Notes: generated by a model not told the origin, from the sequence alone. 64,000 nucleotides of DNA from an uncultured beta proteobacterium (GCA_903905735.1 CAIVHU010000170.1:1-64000), one strand, 5' to 3'. Shown: positions 7,558-18,127, numbered from the stretch's first letter. Made by a program: numbers and translations.

Positions 7558-8157
7558 TCAGGCATGACCCGCTTCACCTGAGAGCATCCAGGGCTCCAGG
7601 CCCAGCAGTTGCAGGGCCTGGTTGTAACGCTGGTCCACCGGGGTGTCAAAGATCAGTCGCGCATCGGCCTCGACGGTGAGCCAACTGTTGTCGATCAATT
7701 CAGACTCCAACTGGCCCTCACCCCAGGAGGAATACCCCAGCGACACCATGACTTTGCGCGGGCCGGAGCCAGTGGAGATGGCCTCCAACACGTCGCGCGA
7801 GGTGGTCATCTCCAGGCCGCCGGGGATGATCATGGTGGAGGAATAGACTGGGTCGGTGGGTTTGTCGGCATCCTTGAAAATGGCCTCGTGCAGCACAAAA
7901 CCGCGCTCGGTTTGCACCGGGCCACCATAAAACACCGGGTCATCGCTCAAGTCGGGACGCAAGAGCGGCAGTTCCACCTTGTCAAACAGGCCTTTGAGCG
8001 AAATGTCGCAAGGTTTGTTGATGACCAGGCCGAGTGCACCGCGCTCACTGTGTTCACACAGGTAAACGACACTGCGCGAAAAAAGCGGATCCTGCAGTCC
8101 GGGCATGGCGATCAAAAAATGATTCGTCAGGTTGGTGGAGGCAGAATCAGAGTTCAT
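7558..8157 (-). CDS. yqgE: YqgE/AlgH-family protein
   Basis: A 199-residue YqgE/AlgH protein of unknown biochemical role, typically adjacent to ruvX as here. Family landmarks are NHFLIAMPGLQDPLFSRSV at the N-terminus, GALGLVINKP, VFYGGPVQTERGFVLH and LGYSSWGEGQLE. The start at 8157 is chosen because homology begins there; an open frame continues upstream across the divergent photolyase gene but has no coding character. Its start codon lies 35 bp from the photolyase start, so the promoters of the two genes must overlap the coding ends. Confidence 0.95.
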   Translation of the reverse strand: MNSDSASTNLTNHFLIAMPGLQDPLFSRSVVYLCEHSERGALGLVINKPCDISLKGLFDKVELPLLRPDLSDDPVFYGGPVQTERGFVLHEAIFKDADKPTDPVYSSTMIIPGGLEMTTSRDVLEAISTGSGPRKVMVSLGYSSWGEGQLESELIDNSWLTVEADARLIFDTPVDQRYNQALQLLGLEPWMLSGEAGHA

Positions 8158-8191
8158 GAAAACCATTTTAGCGACGAACACCTCCCGAGAC

Positions 8192-9658
8192 ATGCCTGAC
8201 GAATTCGATACCGGATTGATGTGGTTCCGCCGCGATTTGCGCACCACCGACAACGCCACGCTGCGCCAGGCCCTGAGCCGCTGCCGCCAGGTGCACTGCG
8301 TTTTTGTGTTCGACACAGCCATTCTGGACAGCCTGCCGCGTGTGGATAGACGGGTTGAATTCATCCGCGAGTCCTTATCAGAGCTGGATGAGACGCTACA
8401 AAATTTGAGTAGGCAGTCGCAGGGCGGCCTGATTGTGCGCCACGCAGCCGCCAGCGACGAGATCCCGCGCCTGGCGCGCCAGCTGAACGCGCAGGCGGTA
8501 TTTGCCGGGCGCGACGACGAGCCACAAGCGCTGGAACGAGATGCGCAAGTAGAAGCAAGTTTGCAAAGTGTGGGCATTACCCTGATCACCTGCAAAGACC
8601 ATGTGATTTTTGAGCGCCGCGAGATCCTGACCCAAAGCGGCAAGGTCTATGGCGTGTTCACCCCCTATAAAAACAACTGGTTGTCACGCCTGGCACCCGA
8701 ACACCTGGCCGACCACCCGGTGGAAAAACTGGGCCGACGGCTGGCAGTGCGACCTGCGGAGTTGCAAGGCCCCGTTCCCACACTGGCCGACATCGGTTTT
8801 GAGAAAAGCAACCTGAGTCAACTGAAAATTCCGACCGGCATGTCCGGCGGCGCACGGCTATTTGAAGATTTTTTCGAGCGCATGGACAGTTATGACACGA
8901 CGCGCGATTTCCCCGCCGTCAAGGGGCCGAGTTACCTGGGCGTGCACCTGCGTTTTGGCACGGTGTCGGTGCGCCGCCTGGTGGCCATCGCCTGGCGGCG
9001 GCAACTGGCGGGCAGCGCGGGGGCGGCGGTGTGGCTGAGCGAGCTGGTCTGGCGTGACTTTTATATGACCATACTGGCCAACTTTCCACATGTAGCGCAC
9101 AGTGCCTTCAAGCCGGAATATGACGCGATTGCCTGGGAAAGTGGCCCAGAAGCCCAGTCGCTATTTGCCGCCTGGTGTCAAGGTCGCACCGGCTACCCGC
9201 TGGTCGATGCGGCGATGGCGCAGATCAACCAGACCGGCTACATGCACAACCGCCTGCGCATGGTGGCGGGCAGTTTTCTGGTGAAAGACCTGGGGCTGGA
9301 CTGGCGCTGGGGTGAGTCCTACTTCGCCACGCACCTCAACGACTTTGACCAGAGCGCCAACAACGGCGGCTGGCAGTGGGTGGCCTCCAGCGGCTGCGAC
9401 GCGCAGCCGTACTTTCGCATCTTCAACCCCATCAGCCAAAGCGAAAAGTTTGACCCCGAAGGCAAATTCATCCGCCGCTACCTGCCGCAACTGGCTGGTT
9501 TGTCGAACAAAAGCATCCACGGACCCTGGCTGGCCAAACCCTTGGAGCTGCAAGCTGCGGGCATCACGCTGGGCAGCAATTACCCGCAGCCGGTGGTGCA
9601 ACATGACGCAGCGCGTGCCAAAACCCTGGCGCGTTACGCGATGGTGAAGAAATCCTGA
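8192..9658 (+). CDS. phrB: Deoxyribodipyrimidine photolyase
   Basis: A 488-residue class I CPD photolyase: light-driven repair of pyrimidine dimers using FAD and an antenna cofactor. The N-terminal alpha/beta domain begins GLMWFRRDLRTTDNATL. The C-terminal FAD domain has WLSELVWRDFYMTIL near residue 290 and WQWVASSGCDAQPYFRIFNP near residue 400, including the tryptophans of the electron path. The start at 8192 fits the family N-terminus; an in-frame ATG at 8156 overlaps the yqgE start and has a purine-rich run upstream, so it remains possible. Confidence 0.95.
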   Translation: MPDEFDTGLMWFRRDLRTTDNATLRQALSRCRQVHCVFVFDTAILDSLPRVDRRVEFIRESLSELDETLQNLSRQSQGGLIVRHAAASDEIPRLARQLNAQAVFAGRDDEPQALERDAQVEASLQSVGITLITCKDHVIFERREILTQSGKVYGVFTPYKNNWLSRLAPEHLADHPVEKLGRRLAVRPAELQGPVPTLADIGFEKSNLSQLKIPTGMSGGARLFEDFFERMDSYDTTRDFPAVKGPSYLGVHLRFGTVSVRRLVAIAWRRQLAGSAGAAVWLSELVWRDFYMTILANFPHVAHSAFKPEYDAIAWESGPEAQSLFAAWCQGRTGYPLVDAAMAQINQTGYMHNRLRMVAGSFLVKDLGLDWRWGESYFATHLNDFDQSANNGGWQWVASSGCDAQPYFRIFNPISQSEKFDPEGKFIRRYLPQLAGLSNKSIHGPWLAKPLELQAAGITLGSNYPQPVVQHDAARAKTLARYAMVKKS

Positions 9659-9720
9659 AACTTGTTGGGCTTGAGCACCACAGGTCTCTCGGACCGGGTG
9701 AGGCGCTCAGTGCAATAGAT

Positions 9721-9778
9721 TGCTATTTTTGATAGCTGCCTGCCCTTATTCTATAAGGGCCAGAGGCCTATTTGGCAC
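9721..9778 (+). repeat. Dispersed intergenic repeat between photolyase and chpA
   Basis: GATAGCTGCCTGCCCTTATT, then CTATAAGGGCCAGAGGCC. The core GCCCTTAT-TCT-ATAAGGGC is a perfect 8-bp hairpin. The right edge supplies the chpA stop codon and its last few codons. Both flanking genes end here, so it may serve as a bidirectional transcript end. Confidence 0.85.
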
Positions 9779-12700
9779 TTGACTGCGCGTCGCAATAGCC
9801 GCGCACCAGCGCGATCAGTTCGTCTTGCGGATACGGTTTGCCCAGATAGTGATCCACGCCCAGCGCACGCGCATACTCGCGATGCTTTTCCGCGATGCGC
9901 GAGGTGATCATGATCACCGGCAGGTCTTTGAGATGGTCGTCTGCGCGGATGTTGCGCACCAGATCAAAGCCGTCCATGCGCGGCATCTCAATGTCGGCCA
10001 GCACCACGGCGGGTTTTTCAAGCTGCAATTGCTCCAGCGCCTGCAAGCCGTCCGATGCCAGCGCCACCCGGTAGCCTTCGCGCTTGAGCAGCCGCTGCGT
10101 GACCCGACGCACGGTGATGGAGTCGTCCACCACCAGCACCAGGGGCACCTGCTGGACCACAGCTGTCACAGGCTGCTCAGTGTCGCCCTGCCCCGCCTGA
10201 GACACCACGCCACCGGCATGTGCGGCCATGTAGGCACGCGCCTGCGCACCGTAGGCCGCCGCCAAAGCCACCGCGTTGTAAATCAGCACGACCGCACCCG
10301 ATGCCAGCGCCGACATACCCGCCAGCCCCGGCAAATGTGACAACTGCGGCCCCAGGTTTTTGACCACCACCTCCTGGTTGCCCAGCACCTCATCGACATG
10401 CAGTGCGACAAACTGGCCCGCACTGCGCAGAATAGCCACCGCTGCGGTCTTGACATGGAGCTCGCTGCTCGCCGCCGAGATTTGCAGCAAGGCACCGGCC
10501 CAGTAAAACGCCAGCGCTTGCCCGTTGTAGTCAAAATGTCCCGTGTGATAGGCCTCACGCAGCAAGGCCACAGGCACGCGGCGGATCAGTTCAACCTGGT
10601 TGGCCGGCACGCCCATCACAACATCACCCAGACGCAGCAGCACCACCTGATTGACCGCAGTGGTCAGCGGCAACACCAGTTTGAACTGGCTGCCCTGGCC
10701 GGCCTGGGTGCTGAGTTCCACACGCCCGCCCAGGGCACTGACCTCATTGCGCACCACATCCATGCCAATGCCGCGCCCCGCCATCTCGCTCACCTCGGTG
10801 GCGGTGGACAGGCCGGAGGCAAAGATCAGGTTGGCGACCTGGTCATCGGAGAGCTCCTGGCTGCCATCAATCACGCCGCTGGTCAGCGCCTTGGCGCGGA
10901 TGCGCGCCAGGTTCAGGCCCGCGCCGTCGTCTTGGAAGGTGACGGCCACATCGTTGCTCTGCTGCTCGACCTTGAGAGTGATGACACCGGTCTGGGGCTT
11001 GCCAGCCGCCTTGCGAACTGCCGCAGCCTCAATGCCATGACCCACCGCATTGCGCAGAATATGCTCAAACGCGGGTACGGCGCGGTCCAGCACGCCTCGG
11101 TCCATTTCCAGCGAACCGCCTTCAATATCGAGCCTGACCGGCTTGTCAAAGTCTTTGCTGGCCTGACGCACCACACCATACAGGCGCTCGGCAATGCTGT
11201 CGAACTCGACCATGCGGGTTCGCAGCAAATCACGCTGCAAATCACGCGTCTGGCGCGCCTGGGCGGCCAGGTCGTCTTCGACGCCTTCAACGGTCTGCTG
11301 TAGGTTGCGCTGCAAGGTGGCCACGTCGTGCACCGACTCGGCCATCATGCGGGTGAGCTCCTGCACGCGGGTGAAGCGGTCAAATTCGAGCGGATCAAAT
11401 CCCTGCTCTGCCTCTTTGGTCTGCGCCATACGCGACTGCATTTGCGACTCGGACTGCACCTCGATGTCGCGCAACTGCGAGCGCAGGCGCGACAGGTTGC
11501 CAGTCAACTCCTCGAGCGAACCCCGCAACTGCCCCAGCCGCGACTCCAGCCGCGAACGCGAAATCATCACCTCGCCAGCCTGCTCGACCATGCGGTCAAT
11601 CAACTGCGATTTGACACGGATGCTCTGGCTGGCAGCGCGACGCAGCGGTGGTGCCAGCGTCAAGGGAGCCAGCGCCGCAAGCGCAGGCTCAGGCGCAGCC
11701 GCGGCAACTTCTTCAGCAGACGGTTCTGTCTGCTCTGCCAGCTCGACAGGTGTTGCCGTGAGTTCACCCGGAACGGTTTCTGCCTCCTCGGGCAACAATA
11801 GCTCCGCCATTGGCGTGGCGCGCAAATGCTCAAAGCAGGCCGTGATGGCATCCAGCCGGGTCAACAGCGGTTCGACCTGACTTGCCTGCGCTGTTTCCGC
11901 ATCAATCTGCTCGACCGCGGACTCCATGCGGTGCGACATTTCGCCAAGACGCATGGCACCGGTCAGGCGGGCACTGCCTTTGAGCGTGTGCAGGACGCGC
12001 AAGGCTTCCTGGCGCGCGCTCAGGTTGTCCGGGCGGGCGCTCCACTGGCGTAAGGCACCGCTGAGTTGGGGCAGCAACTCCAGCGCTTCCTCTTCAAAGA
12101 TCGGGAACAGATCGACATCCAGCGCGTCAACGGCTTCGATGTCTTCTTCAACCAGCGGCAGGGCTGCTTCCGACAGGGCACCGGCATCCGGCTTGGGCAC
12201 CTCGTCAATGGACAGATCTGTATCCAAAGCAACAACTTCTGACTCTTGATCCACAAGAGCCTCTGGCACCGCAGGTGGTTCGGCAGCAAGGAGATTGGCC
12301 TCGGCGATGTCCGGTGTCTCGTCGGCTGGCACAGCTTCAGGCAGGCTCGCCAGTGGTGCAGCCTCTTCCGGCACGAAGGCATCGCCAAAATCCAGGTCCA
12401 GATCCGGCCGCTCTTCATCGAGCCAGGTCGCCTCTGGCAAGACCTGAGCCGAGAGATCGGTTTCCAGCATGGCCTTGAGCGCCACCAGAATCTCGGGGTC
12501 GGGGTGCTTGAGGAAACCTGCCGCAAACTGATGTAGCAGGCGCCGGATGTCTTCGGCCGCATCGATAAACAACCGCGCGTGCTCGGGCAGCCCCATCACG
12601 CCCAGGCGGGTGTGGTCCAGCGCGTGCTCCAGCGCCCTCGCCAATTCCGACAGGTCCATGAAGCCGACGGTGCCTGAACTGCCGGCCAGCGAGTGCGCCA

Positions 12701-15700
12701 GGCCAACGGCGGTGTCGGGCACAGGCTTGGAGAGTTCCAGAGACCATTCTGTGAGTTCGGTCAGCAGGCGGCGCGACCATTCGTCTGCCTCGTTCAAGTA
12801 CACGTTGTACAGCGGGATGCCGATGCGCAACGAGCCAATTACCTTGACCTGCTCGTCTGCTGGCTCAGGTTGTGGTTCGGGTTCTGGCTCTGCCGCCAGT
12901 GCCAAAAGGGTTCCCGCAGGCCTGTGTGGTTCGACGGCAAGCGTTGTCGATTCAATGTCTGGCAGCAACAACTCGATGGGTTCTTCGGCTTCGTCCGCGA
13001 CTTCAGTTGCTTCAGCTGCGTCGATTTTTTGCGCTTCAGCCAAAGCCTGCGGTGGCTCAAATTCAGCCACCAACTCGCCGGATGTCAAGGCATCTTCCGG
13101 CATTTCTTCAGCCACCTGGGGTTTTTCGGGTTCAGGCGGCGGTTCGATGGCCGACTCCGCAACCTCTTCAGTTTCAGGCTCAGGTCCTGCCACTGGTTCC
13201 GGCTCGAGCAAAGGCGACGAGAAATCACCGAAGTTGCTCATCAGCGTCTCGCTGAAGTCCACCATCTGCGTTTCACGGAAATCGTTGATCTGCGTGGCCA
13301 TGAAGTCGGCGGGCACAGTCGCTGGCACCGACTCCTCCTTGGCAGGGACCTCTTGCGCGACACCGGGCGGTGCAGACACCGACTGCAACATGTCTTCGAT
13401 GTCATCGGATACCGGCGGCGGCTCGGGCACTCGCGCTTGAGCCGGAGCATCCGCCAGCCCCAAGTCCAAGGGGACACCGTCCACCCGCAAGCTGTCTGCT
13501 GCCCGGCGAAACGGCAACGCGCGCCAGGCTTCATCTTGACGGGCTTCGATGTCTTGAATCCAGCGGCCAAAGCCTTGCAGCGCCTGATCTGCCAGGTGCA
13601 CCAGCGCTGGGCTGGCTGGCAACTGCTGCGGCAACCAGGCGTTGAGCAGTTGTTCCATGGCCCATGCAGCCTCACCAAACTCGTTCAGCCCCACCATTCT
13701 GGAACTGCCCTTGAGCGTGTGAAACGAGCGTCTTAAACTGGCCTGCTGCTCCATTTCGCCGCTATCGGCCTGCAACGCGCTCACCGCATCGAGACCGGTG
13801 GCAATCACCTCACGGGCTTCCTCCAGGAAAATGCTGCGCAACTCAGCGTCATCATCCTCTTCATTGGCCGAAGCAACGGCAACCGTGTGGATCGGTGGCG
13901 CTTTGGCAGCCACCATTTCCGGAGCTGCCGCTCCAGATGATGCAGCCGCAGACGCAGGCTCGGCTGGGCGCTCGGGCTCAGACGGCGCGCTGACATGCGA
14001 CGTTAGAACTTCTGCCACGGATTCTTCGGACACAGGCGCGACCTCTGCAGAGGCTTTTTGCCGGCCCATCACCGACCTGAACTCTCCCTCAGCCTCGTCA
14101 TAGACGAACAGCTTTTTCGCCAGTTCACGCTGATAGCTCAGCATATCAATCAGGAACCCCAGCGTACCCAGGCTGTTACCCAGTTTGTCAAAAACGGCCT
14201 TGCGCTCATGCGGTGCATCGGCCCCGCTGATCAAAAAGCGTTCAACGCTGTCGCGCATGCGCAGGGCCGCCAAAGCAGCCTGGTCCAGCCCCAGTACGGA
14301 GAACACACCCCGCATTTGCGCCAGCCGGCCAGGCACCTCATGCAAGGGCAATTTTTCCTCTGGTCGGCGGAAAAAAGCATCCAGCGATGCCTCAACCTCA
14401 CCCAAGGTTGTGCGCAGTTCATCGACCACGCTGCCCATGACCTGACGGTCACTCACGCGCCGGTAGAGATCCTCCATCCAGGCATCCAGTGGCTCGGGCT
14501 GGCCTCCCGCTATCACGTGGTCCAGACGCTGGGCCAGCCGGTTGCCGCGCGCTACAGTTTGCGCGCTGTCCGGGTCCATATCGTCGTAGGCAGCTTCCAA
14601 ATACAGCACGGCGGTGGCCACCTCCATCGCCAGCGAAGTGCCTGGCGCAGTGCCCGACCGTGTGACCGCATCCATGGCGCGTAACAGCGCCGAGGACAGT
14701 TGGCTGTTCTCCGGGTGCAACTTGACGATCGAATCAGCTACCAGGCCAAATTGGTCCGCCGCAGCCTTGATGCGGTTGGCATCACCACCGGACAGCGACG
14801 ACCAGGTTTCTGCGGCTGCCGCGACGCGCTTGCGGGCCTGCGCCAGCGCGGCAGGGTCAAAACGTCCAAATTGCGGCTTCTCGTAATCCACCCGCACAGG
14901 CTTCGAAAACCCATATGCCTGGTGCACCGCACGCAGCGCGGGTGTTTGCTGTGCGATCAGGGGCGCTGCCTGTGAGCAGAAGAAAAGCAGATCCCGCACC
15001 AGACGCTCGGAGATAGTCGGCTCACCACGCGCGAGGGTGCGGTATTGCAGCAACACATGCGTCGCAGCGCGTTTTTCATACAGGTCGCTGGCGCACAAGC
15101 CAAAAGCCACCGCTTCAAAATAGGCAGCACACACCATCCACCAGACGCGGGGATTGAGCTCTTTTTGATTGGCTGCAAAGCCCAGGCTGATGTCGCGCAT
15201 GGCCAGCGCTGACGGCGCATGCCCGGTCTTGACCACATTCAAAATGAAGCCGTCAATGCGCGAACGCACCGCCGAGTCGTACGGCAGCGGCCGGGCCTGC
15301 GGCGGCACCGGCACATCGATCCAGCGCCAGTCGTAGGCCCACAAGTCGGCCGGATGGATGCGGTCATCCCCGGTGAGCGCCAGCACATCACGGTATTGCG
15401 GAAACAGCGCCACCGAGGACAGCGTCTTGCCCTTGAGCACCGCTTCCAGGTAGTCGGTCAGGGCAAAGCTGGCGCGCTCGACCTTGAGCGCCGCCTCATC
15501 ACTGCAAAACTCGGGCCGCTGGACAAATTTGTTCACCAGCGCTTCCATGCCGCGCAACATCCGCGCTGGCACTTCCATGCCCACCATTTCCAGGGCACCC
15601 ACCGCCTGATGCAGTTGCTGGCGGGCAATGCGCAGATGGCTGGCATCGAGCGCGGCGATGTCCGAGCCGCGAGAGAGTTCTGCGTCGCGAACAAAACGGC

Positions 15701-15812
15701 GCAGCGCCTGGGTAGCTCCGTCCAGGGACTTGCGCAACTCGTCAAGCACCCAGGCCAGGGGGCCAAGATCAGGCTCAAGAGCCGCGGGTTCGGCAGTCGT
15801 TGCAGATTGCAT
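9768..15812 (-). CDS. chpA: ChpA-type hybrid histidine kinase for type IV pilus control
   Basis: A 2014-residue CheA-like kinase with an attached response regulator, as in the Chp system that controls twitching motility and pilus output. At least three Hpt-type modules are visible: HTLKGSSRMVG near residue 698, HSLAGSSGTVGF near 1040 (lacking the strict HTLKG pattern) and HTLKGSARLTG near 1275. They are separated by long acidic, proline- and alanine-rich linkers. The kinase core follows, with HILRNAVGHGIEA near 1583 and GRGIGMDVV, then a CheW-like domain (about 1740-1860) and a C-terminal REC domain with VLADIEMPRMDGF near 1937. It is last in the leftward operon pilG-pilH-pilI-pilJ-chpA. Confidence 0.93.
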   Translation of the reverse strand: MQSATTAEPAALEPDLGPLAWVLDELRKSLDGATQALRRFVRDAELSRGSDIAALDASHLRIARQQLHQAVGALEMVGMEVPARMLRGMEALVNKFVQRPEFCSDEAALKVERASFALTDYLEAVLKGKTLSSVALFPQYRDVLALTGDDRIHPADLWAYDWRWIDVPVPPQARPLPYDSAVRSRIDGFILNVVKTGHAPSALAMRDISLGFAANQKELNPRVWWMVCAAYFEAVAFGLCASDLYEKRAATHVLLQYRTLARGEPTISERLVRDLLFFCSQAAPLIAQQTPALRAVHQAYGFSKPVRVDYEKPQFGRFDPAALAQARKRVAAAAETWSSLSGGDANRIKAAADQFGLVADSIVKLHPENSQLSSALLRAMDAVTRSGTAPGTSLAMEVATAVLYLEAAYDDMDPDSAQTVARGNRLAQRLDHVIAGGQPEPLDAWMEDLYRRVSDRQVMGSVVDELRTTLGEVEASLDAFFRRPEEKLPLHEVPGRLAQMRGVFSVLGLDQAALAALRMRDSVERFLISGADAPHERKAVFDKLGNSLGTLGFLIDMLSYQRELAKKLFVYDEAEGEFRSVMGRQKASAEVAPVSEESVAEVLTSHVSAPSEPERPAEPASAAASSGAAAPEMVAAKAPPIHTVAVASANEEDDDAELRSIFLEEAREVIATGLDAVSALQADSGEMEQQASLRRSFHTLKGSSRMVGLNEFGEAAWAMEQLLNAWLPQQLPASPALVHLADQALQGFGRWIQDIEARQDEAWRALPFRRAADSLRVDGVPLDLGLADAPAQARVPEPPPVSDDIEDMLQSVSAPPGVAQEVPAKEESVPATVPADFMATQINDFRETQMVDFSETLMSNFGDFSSPLLEPEPVAGPEPETEEVAESAIEPPPEPEKPQVAEEMPEDALTSGELVAEFEPPQALAEAQKIDAAEATEVADEAEEPIELLLPDIESTTLAVEPHRPAGTLLALAAEPEPEPQPEPADEQVKVIGSLRIGIPLYNVYLNEADEWSRRLLTELTEWSLELSKPVPDTAVGLAHSLAGSSGTVGFMDLSELARALEHALDHTRLGVMGLPEHARLFIDAAEDIRRLLHQFAAGFLKHPDPEILVALKAMLETDLSAQVLPEATWLDEERPDLDLDFGDAFVPEEAAPLASLPEAVPADETPDIAEANLLAAEPPAVPEALVDQESEVVALDTDLSIDEVPKPDAGALSEAALPLVEEDIEAVDALDVDLFPIFEEEALELLPQLSGALRQWSARPDNLSARQEALRVLHTLKGSARLTGAMRLGEMSHRMESAVEQIDAETAQASQVEPLLTRLDAITACFEHLRATPMAELLLPEEAETVPGELTATPVELAEQTEPSAEEVAAAAPEPALAALAPLTLAPPLRRAASQSIRVKSQLIDRMVEQAGEVMISRSRLESRLGQLRGSLEELTGNLSRLRSQLRDIEVQSESQMQSRMAQTKEAEQGFDPLEFDRFTRVQELTRMMAESVHDVATLQRNLQQTVEGVEDDLAAQARQTRDLQRDLLRTRMVEFDSIAERLYGVVRQASKDFDKPVRLDIEGGSLEMDRGVLDRAVPAFEHILRNAVGHGIEAAAVRKAAGKPQTGVITLKVEQQSNDVAVTFQDDGAGLNLARIRAKALTSGVIDGSQELSDDQVANLIFASGLSTATEVSEMAGRGIGMDVVRNEVSALGGRVELSTQAGQGSQFKLVLPLTTAVNQVVLLRLGDVVMGVPANQVELIRRVPVALLREAYHTGHFDYNGQALAFYWAGALLQISAASSELHVKTAAVAILRSAGQFVALHVDEVLGNQEVVVKNLGPQLSHLPGLAGMSALASGAVVLIYNAVALAAAYGAQARAYMAAHAGGVVSQAGQGDTEQPVTAVVQQVPLVLVVDDSITVRRVTQRLLKREGYRVALASDGLQALEQLQLEKPAVVLADIEMPRMDGFDLVRNIRADDHLKDLPVIMITSRIAEKHREYARALGVDHYLGKPYPQDELIALVRGYCDAQSSAK

Positions 15813-15847
15813 GGGTCAACCAGTCAAATGAAATGGAGTACATCACG

Positions 15848-18106
15848 TCAGGCGATGCGAAACCGCGCCACCGATTGCCGCAACTCCTCAGCCACCTTGG
15901 AAAGCTCGCGCACCTGCGCTGCCGTGGAGCGGGTACCCTCACCCGTTTGCTCAGTCACCGCAAAAATGTGCTGGATATTTTCGGCCACGTCATTGGCCAT
16001 GTTGGCCTCACGCAAGGTGGCATCGGAAATCTGCTCGATGAGTTCAGCCAACCGTCGCGACACCCGATCGATCTCGGACAATGCGGTACCTGCACCATCG
16101 GAAAGCTTGGCCCCTTCCACCACCCCTTGTGTGGAGCGCTCCATCGCGCCCACCGCATCTTGGGTATCGGTTTGAATCGCCTTGACCAGCGCAGAAATCT
16201 GCCGGGTGGCATCGGCAGAGCGTTCCGCCAGACGCTGCACCTCTTCCGCCACCACAGAAAAGCCTCGCCCGGCCTCACCGGCGGACGCGGCCTGGATGGC
16301 GGCATTGAGAGCCAGCACATTGGTCTGTTCGGTGATGTCCGAAATGAGCTCAGTGATTTCACCGATCTCCTGCGACGACTCACCCAGACGCTTGATGCGC
16401 TTGGAGGTGTCCTGAATCTGGTCACGAATCGAATTCATGCCGCCAATGGCGTTTTGCACGGCCTGCAGGCCCGTCGCCGCAGCCTTCAGGGACTGGCGTG
16501 CCACATTGGCTGATTCCTGCGCCTGGGCCGACACCTGGTTGATGCGCTGCGCCATGTTCACCACAGACTGACCGGTTTCACGGATTTCATGCAGTTGTTC
16601 TGTGGATGCAGCCAACAGTTCGGTGGAAGTCATGTCCACCTCGGCGGTGGTGGTCGCCACCTTGGCAGCAGTGCTTTGCACGTTACCCACCAGCGCGCGC
16701 AGTTCCTCCACGGTGTAGTTCACCGAATCGGCGATGGCTCCGGTGATATCCTCCGTCACGGTGGCCTGCTGGGTCAAGTCACCTTCTGCCACCGTCTGCA
16801 GTTCATTCATGAGTCGCAAAATGGCCGCCTGGTTGGCATCATTGACGCGCTTGGCATCCTGACCCTGGCGCTGGGCGTCCTGCCGCAGGGCTTCTGCGCC
16901 CAACTCGCGCTGACGGCTGTCAAGCAACTGCAGCCGGGCCAGGCCAGCGGCGCTGAGCAAGGCCAACAATAAGGCAAAAACCAGGGTACCCAGCGCAAGC
17001 GGACTCAAACCCGACTGGGAAGTCAACGCACCCTGCAGCGATTCAAGGTCTTTGCGCAGCGCCTCACTGTCGGCCAGGATCGAAGCTTGCGCGTCATGGG
17101 CAGCCACCAGGCCTTGCAGGTTGCCCATGATCACCTCGGCCTGCGCCCGCGTATCCTCATAGGCCTTGATCAGGGCCGTGAGCCGTTCGCGGGCAGTGGC
17201 ATCGCTGGCAGCAGACAGGTGAAGTGCAGCACTGCCATCCAGCAAACCCCGCGACAAGTCTCTGAACGTGCTGACATCTTTGCCCAGCGTCACCACTTCG
17301 GGATGGATACCTTCCATGCTAAGGAATTCATTGGACGACTTGCCGATACGCTGCGTCAGCATCACCAGTTCACCTGCTGCCGCAACCTCGGCCGATGGCG
17401 CGTTTTGCTGCAGTTTCAAAGCCGACACGGCTTGGGCCAAGTCCAGAAGCTCTGAAGACTGGCGGTTGACGGCGTGCGCGGCGGCAGCAACCTGAGTCAG
17501 TACTTTTTGCTGCGCCATCACTATGGCAGCATTTTTTTCAGCCCGATCCACCAGGGGAGTTATTTTTCCCAGTTTGTCCTGATAGGTGGCGCCCAGTTCT
17601 TTCAGCTTCAGGTCTGCGTCACCCTGAGCCAATCCGTGCACCGCCTGGCTCAGGACGCGAGCGCTCTCGGCAACATCCGGGAAAGCTTGAGCATCCCCCA
17701 ACAAGGCTTGCGACACCGATTTGGCCAGCCGTTGAGACTGCATCAGTGATTGACTGGTGGCGCTGATTTGCTGATCCACACCTTCAACGTCTTTGAAGGC
17801 AAACAACGCCGCGCCCGCCAGCAGGACCAACCCGACCCCGAGAAAAATCGACAGTGACCGTTGGTGCTGCGCCACAGTCTTGCTGCCCAGCCCGGGCAAG
17901 ACAATCTGTTCTGAATCGACGCTGTTGCTGGCCTGAACGCTCGGGTTGCCATCGTCAAGTGACATTTGCCGGCTGACACCTTGCGCCAGCTCCGAGGGTG
18001 CCTGGTAAGTGGATAAATCAGGCATGCCCAAGCTCAAACCCGAGTCCAAATCAGAATCCTGGGGTTTCTTTTTAAACAGGTTCTTCAATTGATCAGCCAC
18101 AGCCAT
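15848..18106 (-). CDS. pilJ: Methyl-accepting chemotaxis protein PilJ
   Basis: A 752-residue chemoreceptor of the pilus Chp pathway. A soluble N-terminal stretch precedes the first membrane helix (about 85-104); a large periplasmic region runs to the second helix (about 367-390), followed by a HAMP-like region and a long signalling coiled coil. The conserved hairpin tip EQTNVLALNAAIQAASAGEA is intact near residue 600. No C-terminal methyltransferase-docking pentapeptide is seen. It lies between the CheW-like pilI and the kinase chpA. Confidence 0.94.
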   Translation of the reverse strand: MAVADQLKNLFKKKPQDSDLDSGLSLGMPDLSTYQAPSELAQGVSRQMSLDDGNPSVQASNSVDSEQIVLPGLGSKTVAQHQRSLSIFLGVGLVLLAGAALFAFKDVEGVDQQISATSQSLMQSQRLAKSVSQALLGDAQAFPDVAESARVLSQAVHGLAQGDADLKLKELGATYQDKLGKITPLVDRAEKNAAIVMAQQKVLTQVAAAAHAVNRQSSELLDLAQAVSALKLQQNAPSAEVAAAGELVMLTQRIGKSSNEFLSMEGIHPEVVTLGKDVSTFRDLSRGLLDGSAALHLSAASDATARERLTALIKAYEDTRAQAEVIMGNLQGLVAAHDAQASILADSEALRKDLESLQGALTSQSGLSPLALGTLVFALLLALLSAAGLARLQLLDSRQRELGAEALRQDAQRQGQDAKRVNDANQAAILRLMNELQTVAEGDLTQQATVTEDITGAIADSVNYTVEELRALVGNVQSTAAKVATTTAEVDMTSTELLAASTEQLHEIRETGQSVVNMAQRINQVSAQAQESANVARQSLKAAATGLQAVQNAIGGMNSIRDQIQDTSKRIKRLGESSQEIGEITELISDITEQTNVLALNAAIQAASAGEAGRGFSVVAEEVQRLAERSADATRQISALVKAIQTDTQDAVGAMERSTQGVVEGAKLSDGAGTALSEIDRVSRRLAELIEQISDATLREANMANDVAENIQHIFAVTEQTGEGTRSTAAQVRELSKVAEELRQSVARFRIA

Positions 18107-18127
18107 AAGGTAAACCCAATCAGAAAA

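Noticed and set aside
8385-8425. Another copy of the dispersed repeat inside the photolyase gene
   Set aside because: Only GACGCTACAAAATTTGAGTA resembles the repeat; the hairpin half is absent and the protein is conserved there.
12840-13440. Long rightward open frames opposite chpA
   Set aside because: They mirror the Glu/Pro/Ala-rich linkers of ChpA on the other strand; high-GC shadow frames without motifs.
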